Of a stretch of DNA of 34,283 bases, positions 7,303 through 13,959 are shown piece by piece (position 1 is the stretch's first letter; each line of letters starts with the position of its first letter). The DNA is taken from assembly GCA_900546485.1 (NCBI GenBank), contig URDK01000023.1, forward strand, positions 1 to 34,283. Direction: 5' to 3'. A program made the position numbers and the translations under genes. Under the pieces are notes generated by a model, which saw only the letters and a list, made by a program, of their open reading frames with translations, was not told where the DNA came from and searched no databases. Source of the DNA: an uncultured Eubacteriales bacterium (lineage in GTDB: Bacteria > Bacillota > Clostridia > Oscillospirales > Oscillospiraceae).

Positions 7303-9429
7303 TCATTTCTTCTTCGCCGTCTTGCCTGACTTCGAGGAGGAGCGCCCGGCCGGTTTTTCCTCGACCTTGACTATGGCCTTTTCGCCCCTCTTGGCTATGG
7401 CTTTCTCGCCGCGCTTCGCGATGGCCTTTTCACCCCGTTTGGCAATGGAGCGCTCGCCGGACTTGACAAGGGCCTTGCCTTCCTCCTTCGCCGCGGCCTT
7501 TTTGCCGGACTTGGCGGGTTTTTTGGCCTTTTTAGGCGACGGGGTGAAGCGGAACCAGACCGCTGACATGGGCGGCAGGGTTATTTTCGCGGAGCAGGGG
7601 TGCTCGAGGAAGGGCTCGTCCGCAGAGACTATCTCCGGCGCGTTGTGTATGCCGGAGCCGCCGTAGCGGATGTCGTCGGAGTTTATGAGTTCCTTGAGGA
7701 CGCCGGGCTTCGGCAGGCCTATGGGGAAGTCGTCATAGCGCACCGGCGTGAAGTTGAGTGCGCAGACGACATAGGAGCGCGGACACATGCGCATGAAGGC
7801 CACGGAGCTGCGGTCCGAATCGTCCACATTGAGCCAGGTGAAGCCGTCCCAGGAGTCGTCTATGCGCGAGAGCGCGGGGATGCTCAGGTACAGCCGGCCC
7901 AGCTCGCGGACGTAGCTCTGCATTCCGGCGTGAATGGGGTATTCGAGCAGGTTCCAGTCGAGCTGCTGTGTGTAATTCCACTCTATAAACTGGGCAAATT
8001 CACCGCCCATGAACATCAGCTTCTTGCCCGGATGGGCGAACTGATAGCCGTAAAGCGCGCGCAGGGAGGCGAACTTGGTGTCGTAATCGCCCCACATCTT
8101 GTTCACCATGGAGGCCTTGCCGTGGACGACCTCGTCATGGGAGAAGGCCAGCACGAAGTTCTCGGAGAAGGCATACATCATAGAGAAGGTAAGGCGGCTG
8201 TGATTGTAGCTGCGGAAATAGGGGTCAAGGGACATGTAATCGAGCGTGTCGTGCATGAAGCCCATGTCCCACTTGAACGTGAAGCCCAGGCCCCCGGCCT
8301 CGGGCGGACGGGAGACCAGCGGGAAGGCGGTGGATTCCTCGGCTATGGTGATGGCGCCGGGGAAGGCGGTGAGCACGGCGGAGTTCATCTTGCGCAGGAA
8401 GGCGACGGCGCCGAGATTGATGTTGCCGCCGTCCTTGTTGGGCGTCCACTCGCCGAATTTGCGGCCGTAGTCGAGGTAGAGCATGGAGCTCACGGCGTCC
8501 ACACGGATGCCGTCTACGTGGTATTTGTCGAAGAAGAACATGGCCGAGGAGGTCAGGAAGCTCTGGACCTGGGGACGGGAGTAGTCGAAGATCATGGTGC
8601 CCCAGTCCGGATGCTCTGCCATCCGCTGCTCGTCGCACTCGAAGCAGGGCGCGCCGTCAAACATGCGCAGACCGTGCTCGTCGCGCGGGAAGTGCGCGGG
8701 GACCCAGTCGATGATGACGCCGATGCCCTCGCTGTGGAGCTTGTCCACGAAGTACATGAAGTCCTGCGGCGTGCCGTAACGGCTCGTCGGCGCGAAAAAG
8801 CCCGTGACCTGATAGCCCCAGGAGCCCTCGAAGGGGTACTCCGTGATGGGCAGCAGCTCAACGTGCGTGTAATTCATCTGCTTGCAGTAGTCGGCCAGCT
8901 CATCGGCCACGCTGCGGTAGTTAGGGAACATCTCGCCCTCGCGCTTTCGCCAGGAGCCGAGGTGTAGCTCGTATATGGACATGGGGGAGTGTATCGCGTC
9001 CCTGCCGGCGCGGTCGGACATGTAGCTGCCGTCGGTCCAGCCGTAGCCCTCGATATCCCAGACCTTGGAACCCGTGGCAGGGCCGGTCTCGGCATGGAAG
9101 GCAAAGGGGTCGGCCTTGAGGACCATCCTTCCGTCCGCACCCACTATGCGGTACTTGTAGATATCGCCGTTTTTTACGTTGGGCAGGAAGGCGCACCAGA
9201 CGTCGTCCTCGCGCCGGTACATGGGCGAGGCATAGCCGTCCCAGCCGTTGAAGTCGCCTACGACCGAGACCTCTCTCGCGTGCGGGGCCCAGACAACAAA
9301 ACGATGCATTCCGCACTCGGGTATGTACCTGCAGCCGAATGCGTGATAGGCCCGTTGGGCGTTGCCAGTGTTGTACAGATAGATGTCGTCATTGGAGACA
9401 TATTTTTCTATAAGTTCTCTCTGTTCCAT
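7303..9429 (-). CDS. glgB: 1,4-alpha-glucan branching enzyme with Lys-rich C-terminal tail
   Basis: The 708-residue enzyme moves alpha-1,4-glucan segments to form alpha-1,6 branches. A CBM48-type N-domain (about 35-125, with VVWAPHAREVSVVGDFNGW) precedes the GH13 barrel. The conserved regions are DWVPAHFPRDEHGL near 241, GIRVDAVSSMLYLDY with nucleophile Asp311, AEEST at 363-367 carrying the acid/base Glu, and FSHDEVVHG at 429-437. The branching enzyme proper ends near residue 630. After it comes an unusual tail of about 75 residues made of Lys, Ala, Gly and Ser, including four 8-residue GEKAIAKR-type repeats. The start has an AGGAGG site eight bases upstream. It is the first gene of the operon that continues through glgA. 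Confidence 0.96.
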   Translation of the reverse strand: MEQRELIEKYVSNDDIYLYNTGNAQRAYHAFGCRYIPECGMHRFVVWAPHAREVSVVGDFNGWDGYASPMYRREDDVWCAFLPNVKNGDIYKYRIVGADGRMVLKADPFAFHAETGPATGSKVWDIEGYGWTDGSYMSDRAGRDAIHSPMSIYELHLGSWRKREGEMFPNYRSVADELADYCKQMNYTHVELLPITEYPFEGSWGYQVTGFFAPTSRYGTPQDFMYFVDKLHSEGIGVIIDWVPAHFPRDEHGLRMFDGAPCFECDEQRMAEHPDWGTMIFDYSRPQVQSFLTSSAMFFFDKYHVDGIRVDAVSSMLYLDYGRKFGEWTPNKDGGNINLGAVAFLRKMNSAVLTAFPGAITIAEESTAFPLVSRPPEAGGLGFTFKWDMGFMHDTLDYMSLDPYFRSYNHSRLTFSMMYAFSENFVLAFSHDEVVHGKASMVNKMWGDYDTKFASLRALYGYQFAHPGKKLMFMGGEFAQFIEWNYTQQLDWNLLEYPIHAGMQSYVRELGRLYLSIPALSRIDDSWDGFTWLNVDDSDRSSVAFMRMCPRSYVVCALNFTPVRYDDFPIGLPKPGVLKELINSDDIRYGGSGIHNAPEIVSADEPFLEHPCSAKITLPPMSAVWFRFTPSPKKAKKPAKSGKKAAAKEEGKALVKSGERSIAKRGEKAIAKRGEKAIAKRGEKAIVKVEEKPAGRSSSKSGKTAKKK
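7363..7458 (-). repeat. Four tandem 24-bp repeats encoding GEKAIAKR-type octapeptides
   Basis: Residues 658-689 of GlgB read GERSIAKR, GEKAIAKR, GEKAIAKR, GEKAIVKV. The DNA units are similar but differ at third positions (for example AAG/AAA and GCC/GCT), so the repeat is not a fresh duplication and the amino-acid pattern seems to be kept. Confidence 0.9.
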
Positions 9430-9488
9430 ATATCCGCCTCCTGTATTACCCGGCCGGAAGCCCTCGGCCCCGGACCCGTCTCTGACCT

Positions 9489-9494
9489 ATTATA
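9489..9494 (-). promoter_or_regulatory. Possible -10 element of the glgB operon
   Basis: TATAAT occurs on the minus strand about 60 bases upstream of the glgB start. No good -35 hexamer is seen 16-18 bases further upstream (the best is TTTTAT), which would fit a promoter that needs an activator. It lies in the 171-base divergent region shared with the response-regulator promoter. Confidence 0.4.
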
Positions 9495-9539
9495 CAATTT
9501 TTGCTGCGCGAATAAAAGCATTTTTTCTCATATGGCGTT

Positions 9540-9568
9540 TTGACAATCGGATAAGGCTATTATATACT
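9540..9568 (+). promoter_or_regulatory. Consensus sigma-A promoter of the response-regulator operon
   Basis: TTGACA (9540-9545) and TATACT (9563-9568) are separated by exactly 17 bases, about 32 bases upstream of the ATG at 9601. This is close to a perfect housekeeping promoter, suggesting constitutive expression unless repressed. Confidence 0.85.
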
Positions 9569-9600
9569 GTAAACAGCGTGTTTTTTGCGGGGTTTTGGCT

Positions 9601-10260
9601 ATGATATACGTTGTCGAAGATGACAAAAGCATACGCGAACTGGTGGCCTACGCGCTGGGCTCAGCGGGGTATGACACCGAGAGCTTCACGTCCTCGGGAG
9701 AGTTTTTCGCGGCGCTGGACGCCGGGCGTGCCCGGTTGGTGCTGCTTGACATCATGCTGCCGGGGGAGGACGGGCTGGCGATACTGCGCCGGCTGCGCGA
9801 GTCTCCCGAGACGGCGAACATACCCGTCATGATAATGTCGGCGCTGGGTACCGAGTTGGACAAGGTCCGCGGTCTGGACCTCGGCGCGGACGACTACATC
9901 GCGAAACCCTTCGGCATCATGGAATTCCTGGCCAGGGTACGCGCGCTGCTGCGCCGGGGCGAACCCAGGGAGCAGCTTGCCGTGCGCGGCGTTGTGCTCC
10001 ACCCTGCGGGCCGCCGTGTGGAGGCTGGGGGCGTTGATGTACAGCTGACGGCCAAGGAATTCGACCTTTTGGAATACCTGATGCGCCGCGCCGGCACTGT
10101 GGTCAGGCGCGAGGAGCTGCTGGAGGCCGTTTGGGGCTACTCCGGCGGCGAGGAGACGCGCACGGTGGACGTACACATACGTTCGCTGCGCCTGAAACTG
10201 GGCGAGAGCGGCGGCATGATACGCACGGTGCGCGGCGTGGGCTACATGGCGGAGGCGTGA
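9601..10260 (+). CDS. OmpR/PhoB-family response regulator
   Basis: The 219-residue protein has an N-terminal receiver domain and a C-terminal winged-helix DNA-binding domain. In the receiver the acidic pair is Asp7/Asp8, the phospho-acceptor is Asp50 in LVLLDIMLPGEDG, and the conserved lysine is Lys102 in DYIAKPFG. The winged helix (about 125-219) has LTAKEFDLLEYLM, the recognition-helix segment RTVDVHIRSLRLKL, and a terminal IRTVRGVGY. It would bind DNA when phosphorylated by the kinase encoded one base downstream. The ATG at 9601 is preferred over an in-frame TTG at 9595 because the GCGGGG site is then eight bases away. It is transcribed divergently from glgB, so the glycogen operon is a possible target. 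The stimulus is not evident. Confidence 0.95.
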   Translation: MIYVVEDDKSIRELVAYALGSAGYDTESFTSSGEFFAALDAGRARLVLLDIMLPGEDGLAILRRLRESPETANIPVMIMSALGTELDKVRGLDLGADDYIAKPFGIMEFLARVRALLRRGEPREQLAVRGVVLHPAGRRVEAGGVDVQLTAKEFDLLEYLMRRAGTVVRREELLEAVWGYSGGEETRTVDVHIRSLRLKLGESGGMIRTVRGVGYMAEA

Positions 10261-10261
10261 C

Positions 10262-10972
10262 ATGGAAAAGAAGCTCTCATCTATATCTGAAAACATGCGC
10301 CGCAACTTCACGGCAAACGTCTCGCACGAGCTGAAAACGCCGATAACTTCCATCTCCGGTTATGCGGAGATGATGATGACGGGCCTCGCGCCGAGCGAGG
10401 ACCTTCCGCTTCTGGCGGAAAAGATATACACGGAGGCCCAGCGCCTCATAGCGCTCATAGACGACATCATAAACCTCTCGCGCCTGGACGAGGGCGCGGT
10501 GGAGGCACCCGCGGAGCGGGTGGAGCTGCTCTCGGCTGCCCGGCTGTGCGCATCCAGGCTGGAGGACAAGGCCGCGGCCTGCGAGGTCTCGGTGAGCGTC
10601 TGCGGCGAGGAGGAAACGGTCACGGGCTACGCCCAGCTCATAGACGAGATGATAACCAACCTCTGCGACAACGCGATAAAATACAACCGGCCCGGCGGTC
10701 ACGTCAGGGTCACCGTGGGGCGGAAGGATGGCTCGCCCTTCATTTGCGTGGAGGACAACGGCATAGGCATAGCCCCTGAGCACCTCGACCGGGTTTTTGA
10801 GCGCTTTTACCGCGTGGACAAGAGCCGCTCCAAGGAGACCGGCGGCACGGGGCTCGGCCTCTCAATAGTCAAACACGCCGCGGCCTGGCATCACGCCTCG
10901 CTCAAGGCGGAAAGCGAGCCCGAAAAGGGCACGCGCATAACCATAATTTTCGACGGAAAGGGCGGAGAATAA
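10262..10972 (+). CDS. Short cytosolic histidine kinase without sensor domain
   Basis: The 236-residue protein consists almost only of a kinase core. The H-box is SHELKTPITS with His22, the N-box NLCDNAIKYN is at 133-142, the G1 box DNGIGI at 165-170, the F-box FERFYR near 179, and the G2 box GGTGLGLSIVKH at 194-205. It is PhoR/WalK-like in sequence. There is no signal peptide, membrane helix, HAMP or PAS domain; only about 15 residues precede the dimerisation helix. Its start lies one base after the regulator stop, and an upstream extension is blocked by the regulator gene, so the short form is real in this sequence. It presumably phosphorylates the neighbouring regulator, with signal input coming from a partner protein or from no ligand at all. 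Confidence 0.93.
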   Translation: MEKKLSSISENMRRNFTANVSHELKTPITSISGYAEMMMTGLAPSEDLPLLAEKIYTEAQRLIALIDDIINLSRLDEGAVEAPAERVELLSAARLCASRLEDKAAACEVSVSVCGEEETVTGYAQLIDEMITNLCDNAIKYNRPGGHVRVTVGRKDGSPFICVEDNGIGIAPEHLDRVFERFYRVDKSRSKETGGTGLGLSIVKHAAAWHHASLKAESEPEKGTRITIIFDGKGGE

Positions 10973-10973
10973 C

Positions 10974-12221
10974 TTGGAAAAGAAATTACCGTTTGTGACC
11001 AAAGAGCAGCTTCTGGAGCTGGACAAGCGGTTCCCGACGCCGTACCATCTCTACGACGAGCGCGGGATAAGGCGCAACGCGCGCCTCGTTCGCGAGGCTT
11101 TTGCGTGGAACAAGGGCTTCAAGGAGTACTTCGCGGTCAAGGCCACGCCCAATCCGACCATCATGGACATCCTGCACGAGGAAGGCTGCGGCATGGACTG
11201 CTCCTCACTCACGGAGCTGATGCTCTGCGAACGTCAGGGCATAACCGGGCCGGACATCATGTTCTCCTCGAACGACACGCCGGCGGAGGACTTCGCCCTC
11301 GCGGACAAGCTCGGCGCCACCATCAACCTCGACGACATCACTCACATCGATTTCCTGGAGCGGACCATCGGCCACATTCCCGAGACCATCAGCTGCCGCT
11401 TCAACCCCGGTGGGTATTTTGAGATATCGAACACGATCATGGACTCCCCGGGCGACGCGAAGTACGGCATGACGAAGCCGCAGATGTTCCAGGCCTACCG
11501 CATACTGATGGAGAAGGGAGCGAAGGAGTTCGGCATCCACGCCTTCCTGGCCTCGAACACGACGACGGACGACTACTATCCGACGCTTGCAATGCAGCTC
11601 TTCCGCCTCGCCGTGGAGCTGCACGAGGAGACGGGCGCACACATCGGCTTCATAAACCTCTCAGGCGGCGTGGGCATCCCCTACCGTCCGGATGGGCATC
11701 ACCCGGACATCCTGGCCATCGGCGAGGGAGTGCGCCGCGTCTATGAGCAGATACTTGTTCCCGCGGGTATGGGCGACGTGAAGATATTCACGGAGATGGG
11801 CCGCTTTATGCTTGGACCCTACGGCTGTCTGGTAACGAAGTGCCTGCACCAGAAGCACATCCACAAGGAGTACATCGGCGTGGACGCCTGCGCCTGCAAC
11901 CTGATGCGTCCGGCGATGTACGGGGCCTATCACCACATCACGGTGGCGGGCAAGGAGGACGCGCCCTGCGACCACCTGTACGACGTGACGGGCGGCCTGT
12001 GCGAGAACAACGACAAGTTCGCGGTGGACCGCTGGCTGCCGGCCATCTGCCCCGGCGACTTTTTGGTCATCCACGACACCGGCGCGCACGGCCACGCGAT
12101 GGGCTATAACTATAACGGCAAGCTCCGCAGCGCGGAGGTGCTGCTGTGCGAGGACGGCTCGGCGAAGCTCATAAGACGCGCCGAGACCCCCGACGACTAT
12201 TTCGCGACCCTTAATTTCTAA
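10974..12221 (+). CDS. lysA: Diaminopimelate decarboxylase-like PLP enzyme (LysA family, divergent)
   Basis: The 415-residue protein belongs to fold-type III PLP decarboxylases. Lys56 in EYFAVKATPNP is the expected PLP Schiff-base lysine, and NLSGGVGIPY (228-237), CNLMRPAMYGAYHHI (308-322) and GGLCENND (340-347) fit the LysA family, which converts meso-diaminopimelate to lysine. Several motifs differ from textbook LysA: IHAFLASN replaces H.HIGSQ, EMGRFMLG replaces EPGRS, and GAHGHAMGYNYNG replaces GAYG.SM.SNYN. It may therefore be a separate subclass, or act on another D-centre amino acid. The TTG start lies one base after the kinase stop, with GGAG nine bases upstream; no ATG fits before residue 63. 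It is cotranscribed with the two-component genes. Confidence 0.82.
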   Translation: MEKKLPFVTKEQLLELDKRFPTPYHLYDERGIRRNARLVREAFAWNKGFKEYFAVKATPNPTIMDILHEEGCGMDCSSLTELMLCERQGITGPDIMFSSNDTPAEDFALADKLGATINLDDITHIDFLERTIGHIPETISCRFNPGGYFEISNTIMDSPGDAKYGMTKPQMFQAYRILMEKGAKEFGIHAFLASNTTTDDYYPTLAMQLFRLAVELHEETGAHIGFINLSGGVGIPYRPDGHHPDILAIGEGVRRVYEQILVPAGMGDVKIFTEMGRFMLGPYGCLVTKCLHQKHIHKEYIGVDACACNLMRPAMYGAYHHITVAGKEDAPCDHLYDVTGGLCENNDKFAVDRWLPAICPGDFLVIHDTGAHGHAMGYNYNGKLRSAEVLLCEDGSAKLIRRAETPDDYFATLNF

Positions 12222-12251
12222 AAGCTGCGCTCTTCGCCGCGCGCAACGCGT

Positions 12252-12395
12252 CTGAAAGTTTCGTCCACCTTTTCAAAGGTGGCAGGGTCCAGGGACAGCG
12301 TCCCTGGCCGCGCTCCGCTTAAGCGCGGAACTCTCTTGTGCTTAATGAAGCGCAGGAGGGGGTCAAGGGGGAACCCTCGCCGGGGGTTCCCCCTT
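12252..12395 (+). repeat. Multi-hairpin intergenic repeat, copy A
   Basis: This stretch downstream of lysA aligns with 18203-18353. Shared blocks include GAAAGTTTCG, a CTTTTCAAAGG core, CCCTGGCCG and GCGGAACTCTCTT. It folds into successive hairpins: 12265-12282 (CCACCTTT/AAAGGTGG), 12289-12307 (CCAGGGAC/GTCCCTGG), 12308-12328 (CCGCGCT/AGCGCGG) and 12365-12395. Stems 1 and 3 carry paired base changes relative to copy B, which suggests a conserved RNA or DNA structure. Confidence 0.8.
12365..12395 (+). terminator. Terminator of the regulator-kinase-lysA operon (end of repeat copy A)
   Basis: A 12-bp stem, AAGGGGGAACCC / GGGTTCCCCCTT, with a seven-base loop is followed by TCTTACTT. It is the first strong hairpin able to end plus-strand transcription after lysA, about 145 bases past the stop, and it forms the final part of the repeat element. 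Confidence 0.65.
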
Positions 12396-12455
12396 CTTAC
12401 TTATTTAAGAGTAAATAGGACAGCTGTTGACGCCACGCACAAGCGCGAACATCAA

Positions 12456-12485
12456 AAAACCGCCGCCCATACGGGCGGCGGTTTT
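12456..12485. terminator. Bidirectional terminator between lysA and the lgt operon
   Basis: A 13-bp perfect stem, AAAACCGCCGCCC / GGGCGGCGGTTTT, with loop ATAC. Read on the minus strand it ends in six or more U residues, directly downstream of the small gene at 12496, and on the plus strand in four U residues. It can serve both converging operons. Confidence 0.9.
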
Positions 12486-12495
12486 GCTTGCCATT

Positions 12496-12966
12496 TTACT
12501 CCTCGGTCTTGTCCTCTTCGGTTATCTCGACCTCGATGGAGTCGCCCTCGCCGGCGGCTTCGGCCTCGGCGGCGGTGACTATGTCTTCGAAATCGGCGTC
12601 CTCGCCAGCGCCCTCGTTGAGGCTGGCGCGCAGCTCGGTGAGTTCGGTCTCCATGCGCTCGATGGCGGCCAGGGAGAGCATGACGCGGTCAAAGGCGCGG
12701 ACGTACATCTCGCCCGGAGCGGTTTTGTCCGCGGTCTCGAAATAGAGCTTGCCGACTTCGGCGTAAGCGTCGTTCAGACTGTCGCGCTCGGCGTTGAGTT
12801 CCATGCTCAGCTTAGCCAGGCGGGCAAGAGCCTTGGCCTTTTCGCCGGCGCCGCCGGCGAGGTCGCGCGCCTTGTCGCCGGCCGCACCGGCGAGGTCCTT
12901 GGCTATGTCGGCAAAGCCGCCGGCAGCGGCTTTAAGGGACTTGATAAGGTCGTTGTAATCAGACAT
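12496..12966 (-). CDS. Small protein with amphipathic 11-residue repeats and acidic tail
   Basis: I do not recognise a named family. The 156-residue product has no signal peptide or membrane helix. Residues 16-48 form three 11-residue units, GGFADIAKDLA, GAAGDKARDLA and GGAGEKAKALA, a pattern like LEA or apolipoprotein amphipathic helices. A predicted coiled coil follows (about 50-120, with KLSMELNAERDSLNDAYAE), then a strongly acidic end. Clostridial proteins of this kind often carry a C-terminal zinc ribbon, which is absent here. Membrane-surface or stress roles are guesses. The ATG at 12966 has a GGAGG site and lies inside the end of lgt (eight-base overlap), so translation is probably coupled. 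A longer frame to 13131 overlaps lgt and lacks a good start. Confidence 0.85.
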   Translation of the reverse strand: MSDYNDLIKSLKAAAGGFADIAKDLAGAAGDKARDLAGGAGEKAKALARLAKLSMELNAERDSLNDAYAEVGKLYFETADKTAPGEMYVRAFDRVMLSLAAIERMETELTELRASLNEGAGEDADFEDIVTAAEAEAAGEGDSIEVEITEEDKTEE

Positions 12967-13957
12967 TGTTGCTTTCCTCCGTTTTTTCAGTTGTGTCAGG
13001 CCCGGTTTTGGCATCAGCGCCTCCGGCCTCGGTGTTTTCGGCGGTTTCAGTTTTGGCTTCTGCAATGGTTTCAGTTTCCGCTTCTGAGACGTTCTCAGCT
13101 TCGGCTGCTGCGGCCTCAAGCGTGGAGACATAGGTCGGCTTGTGCGGCCGCTTTATATTCACCAGCAGGATGACCAGCGCGACGATCGCGGATACGGCGG
13201 CCAGGAGCTGGGACGTGCGTATGTTCGTACCGGGTATATAGAGGCTGTCCGTCCTCAGACCCTCCACCCAGGCGCGACCCGCGCCGTACCAGAAGACGTA
13301 GAAGATGAATATCTGTCCATCGTATTTCCGGTGGTTTTTGCGGTACCAGTAGCGGTCTATGATGATAAAGCCCACAAGGTTCCACAGGCTCTCATAGAGG
13401 AAGGTGGGGTGGACGTAGTAGGTGGTGCCGTCCGGGGTGGTGAGACCCATGCGGCAGAAGATGCCCGTCTCTCCGCCGAAGGCCTCGCGGTTGACGAAGT
13501 TGGCCCAGCGGCCGATGACCTGGCCGAGAATGAGGCCGGAGGACGCGACGTCCAGCGTTGCGCCGAAGCTTATCTTCTTGGCGCGGCTCCAGATGATGAC
13601 GGTGATGACGCCGGCAATCGTGCCGCCGTACATCGCTATGCCGCCTTCCCAAATCTTGAAGACGTCCCAGAAGTTGTCCTTGTACCTGTCCCACTCGGCG
13701 ATGACGTAGTAGATACGGCAGCCGACGATGGCTATGGGCAGGACCCAGAGGACGAGGCCGAAGATGTCGTCGCCCTTTATGCCCACCCTTGGAGCCTTTT
13801 TGGAGGCGTAAAAGACAGCGGCGATGAAGGCAATGGCCATGACCACACCGTAGAGGTAGAAGGTGTGGCCGAAGAGCTCAAAGCTCGCGGGAAAATCAAG
13901 GCTGAAGTCGCCCAGCATGGGGAAGCTGATGGCGGCATCTCTCATCATAGTTGGCAT
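12959..13957 (-). CDS. lgt: Prolipoprotein diacylglyceryl transferase
   Basis: The 332-residue integral membrane enzyme adds diacylglycerol from phosphatidylglycerol to the lipobox cysteine of prolipoproteins, the first step of lipoprotein maturation. The signature IGRWANFVNREAFG is at 148-161, and FYLYGVVMAIAF and WEGGIAMYGG match other conserved Lgt segments. About seven hydrophobic segments are visible. After the last helix, residues 279-332 form a low-complexity tail of Ala, Glu and Thr that is absent from most homologues; it should lie in the cytoplasm. The ATG at 13957 has AAAGGA nine bases upstream, contained in the end of ymfH; the upstream stop is two bases away. A longer frame to 14044 is rejected for that reason. 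Confidence 0.95.
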   Translation of the reverse strand: MPTMMRDAAISFPMLGDFSLDFPASFELFGHTFYLYGVVMAIAFIAAVFYASKKAPRVGIKGDDIFGLVLWVLPIAIVGCRIYYVIAEWDRYKDNFWDVFKIWEGGIAMYGGTIAGVITVIIWSRAKKISFGATLDVASSGLILGQVIGRWANFVNREAFGGETGIFCRMGLTTPDGTTYYVHPTFLYESLWNLVGFIIIDRYWYRKNHRKYDGQIFIFYVFWYGAGRAWVEGLRTDSLYIPGTNIRTSQLLAAVSAIVALVILLVNIKRPHKPTYVSTLEAAAAEAENVSEAETETIAEAKTETAENTEAGGADAKTGPDTTEKTEESNNV

Positions 13958-13959
13958 GA

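Noticed and set aside
7363..7458. Short regular repeats as a possible CRISPR array
   Set aside because: They are contiguous 24-bp coding repeats without spacers, in frame within glgB.
12967..13131. An upstream extension of the small protein after lgt
   Set aside because: It would overlap lgt by 170 bases with a Lys/Pro-rich shadow sequence; the ATG at 12966 has GGAGG at proper distance.
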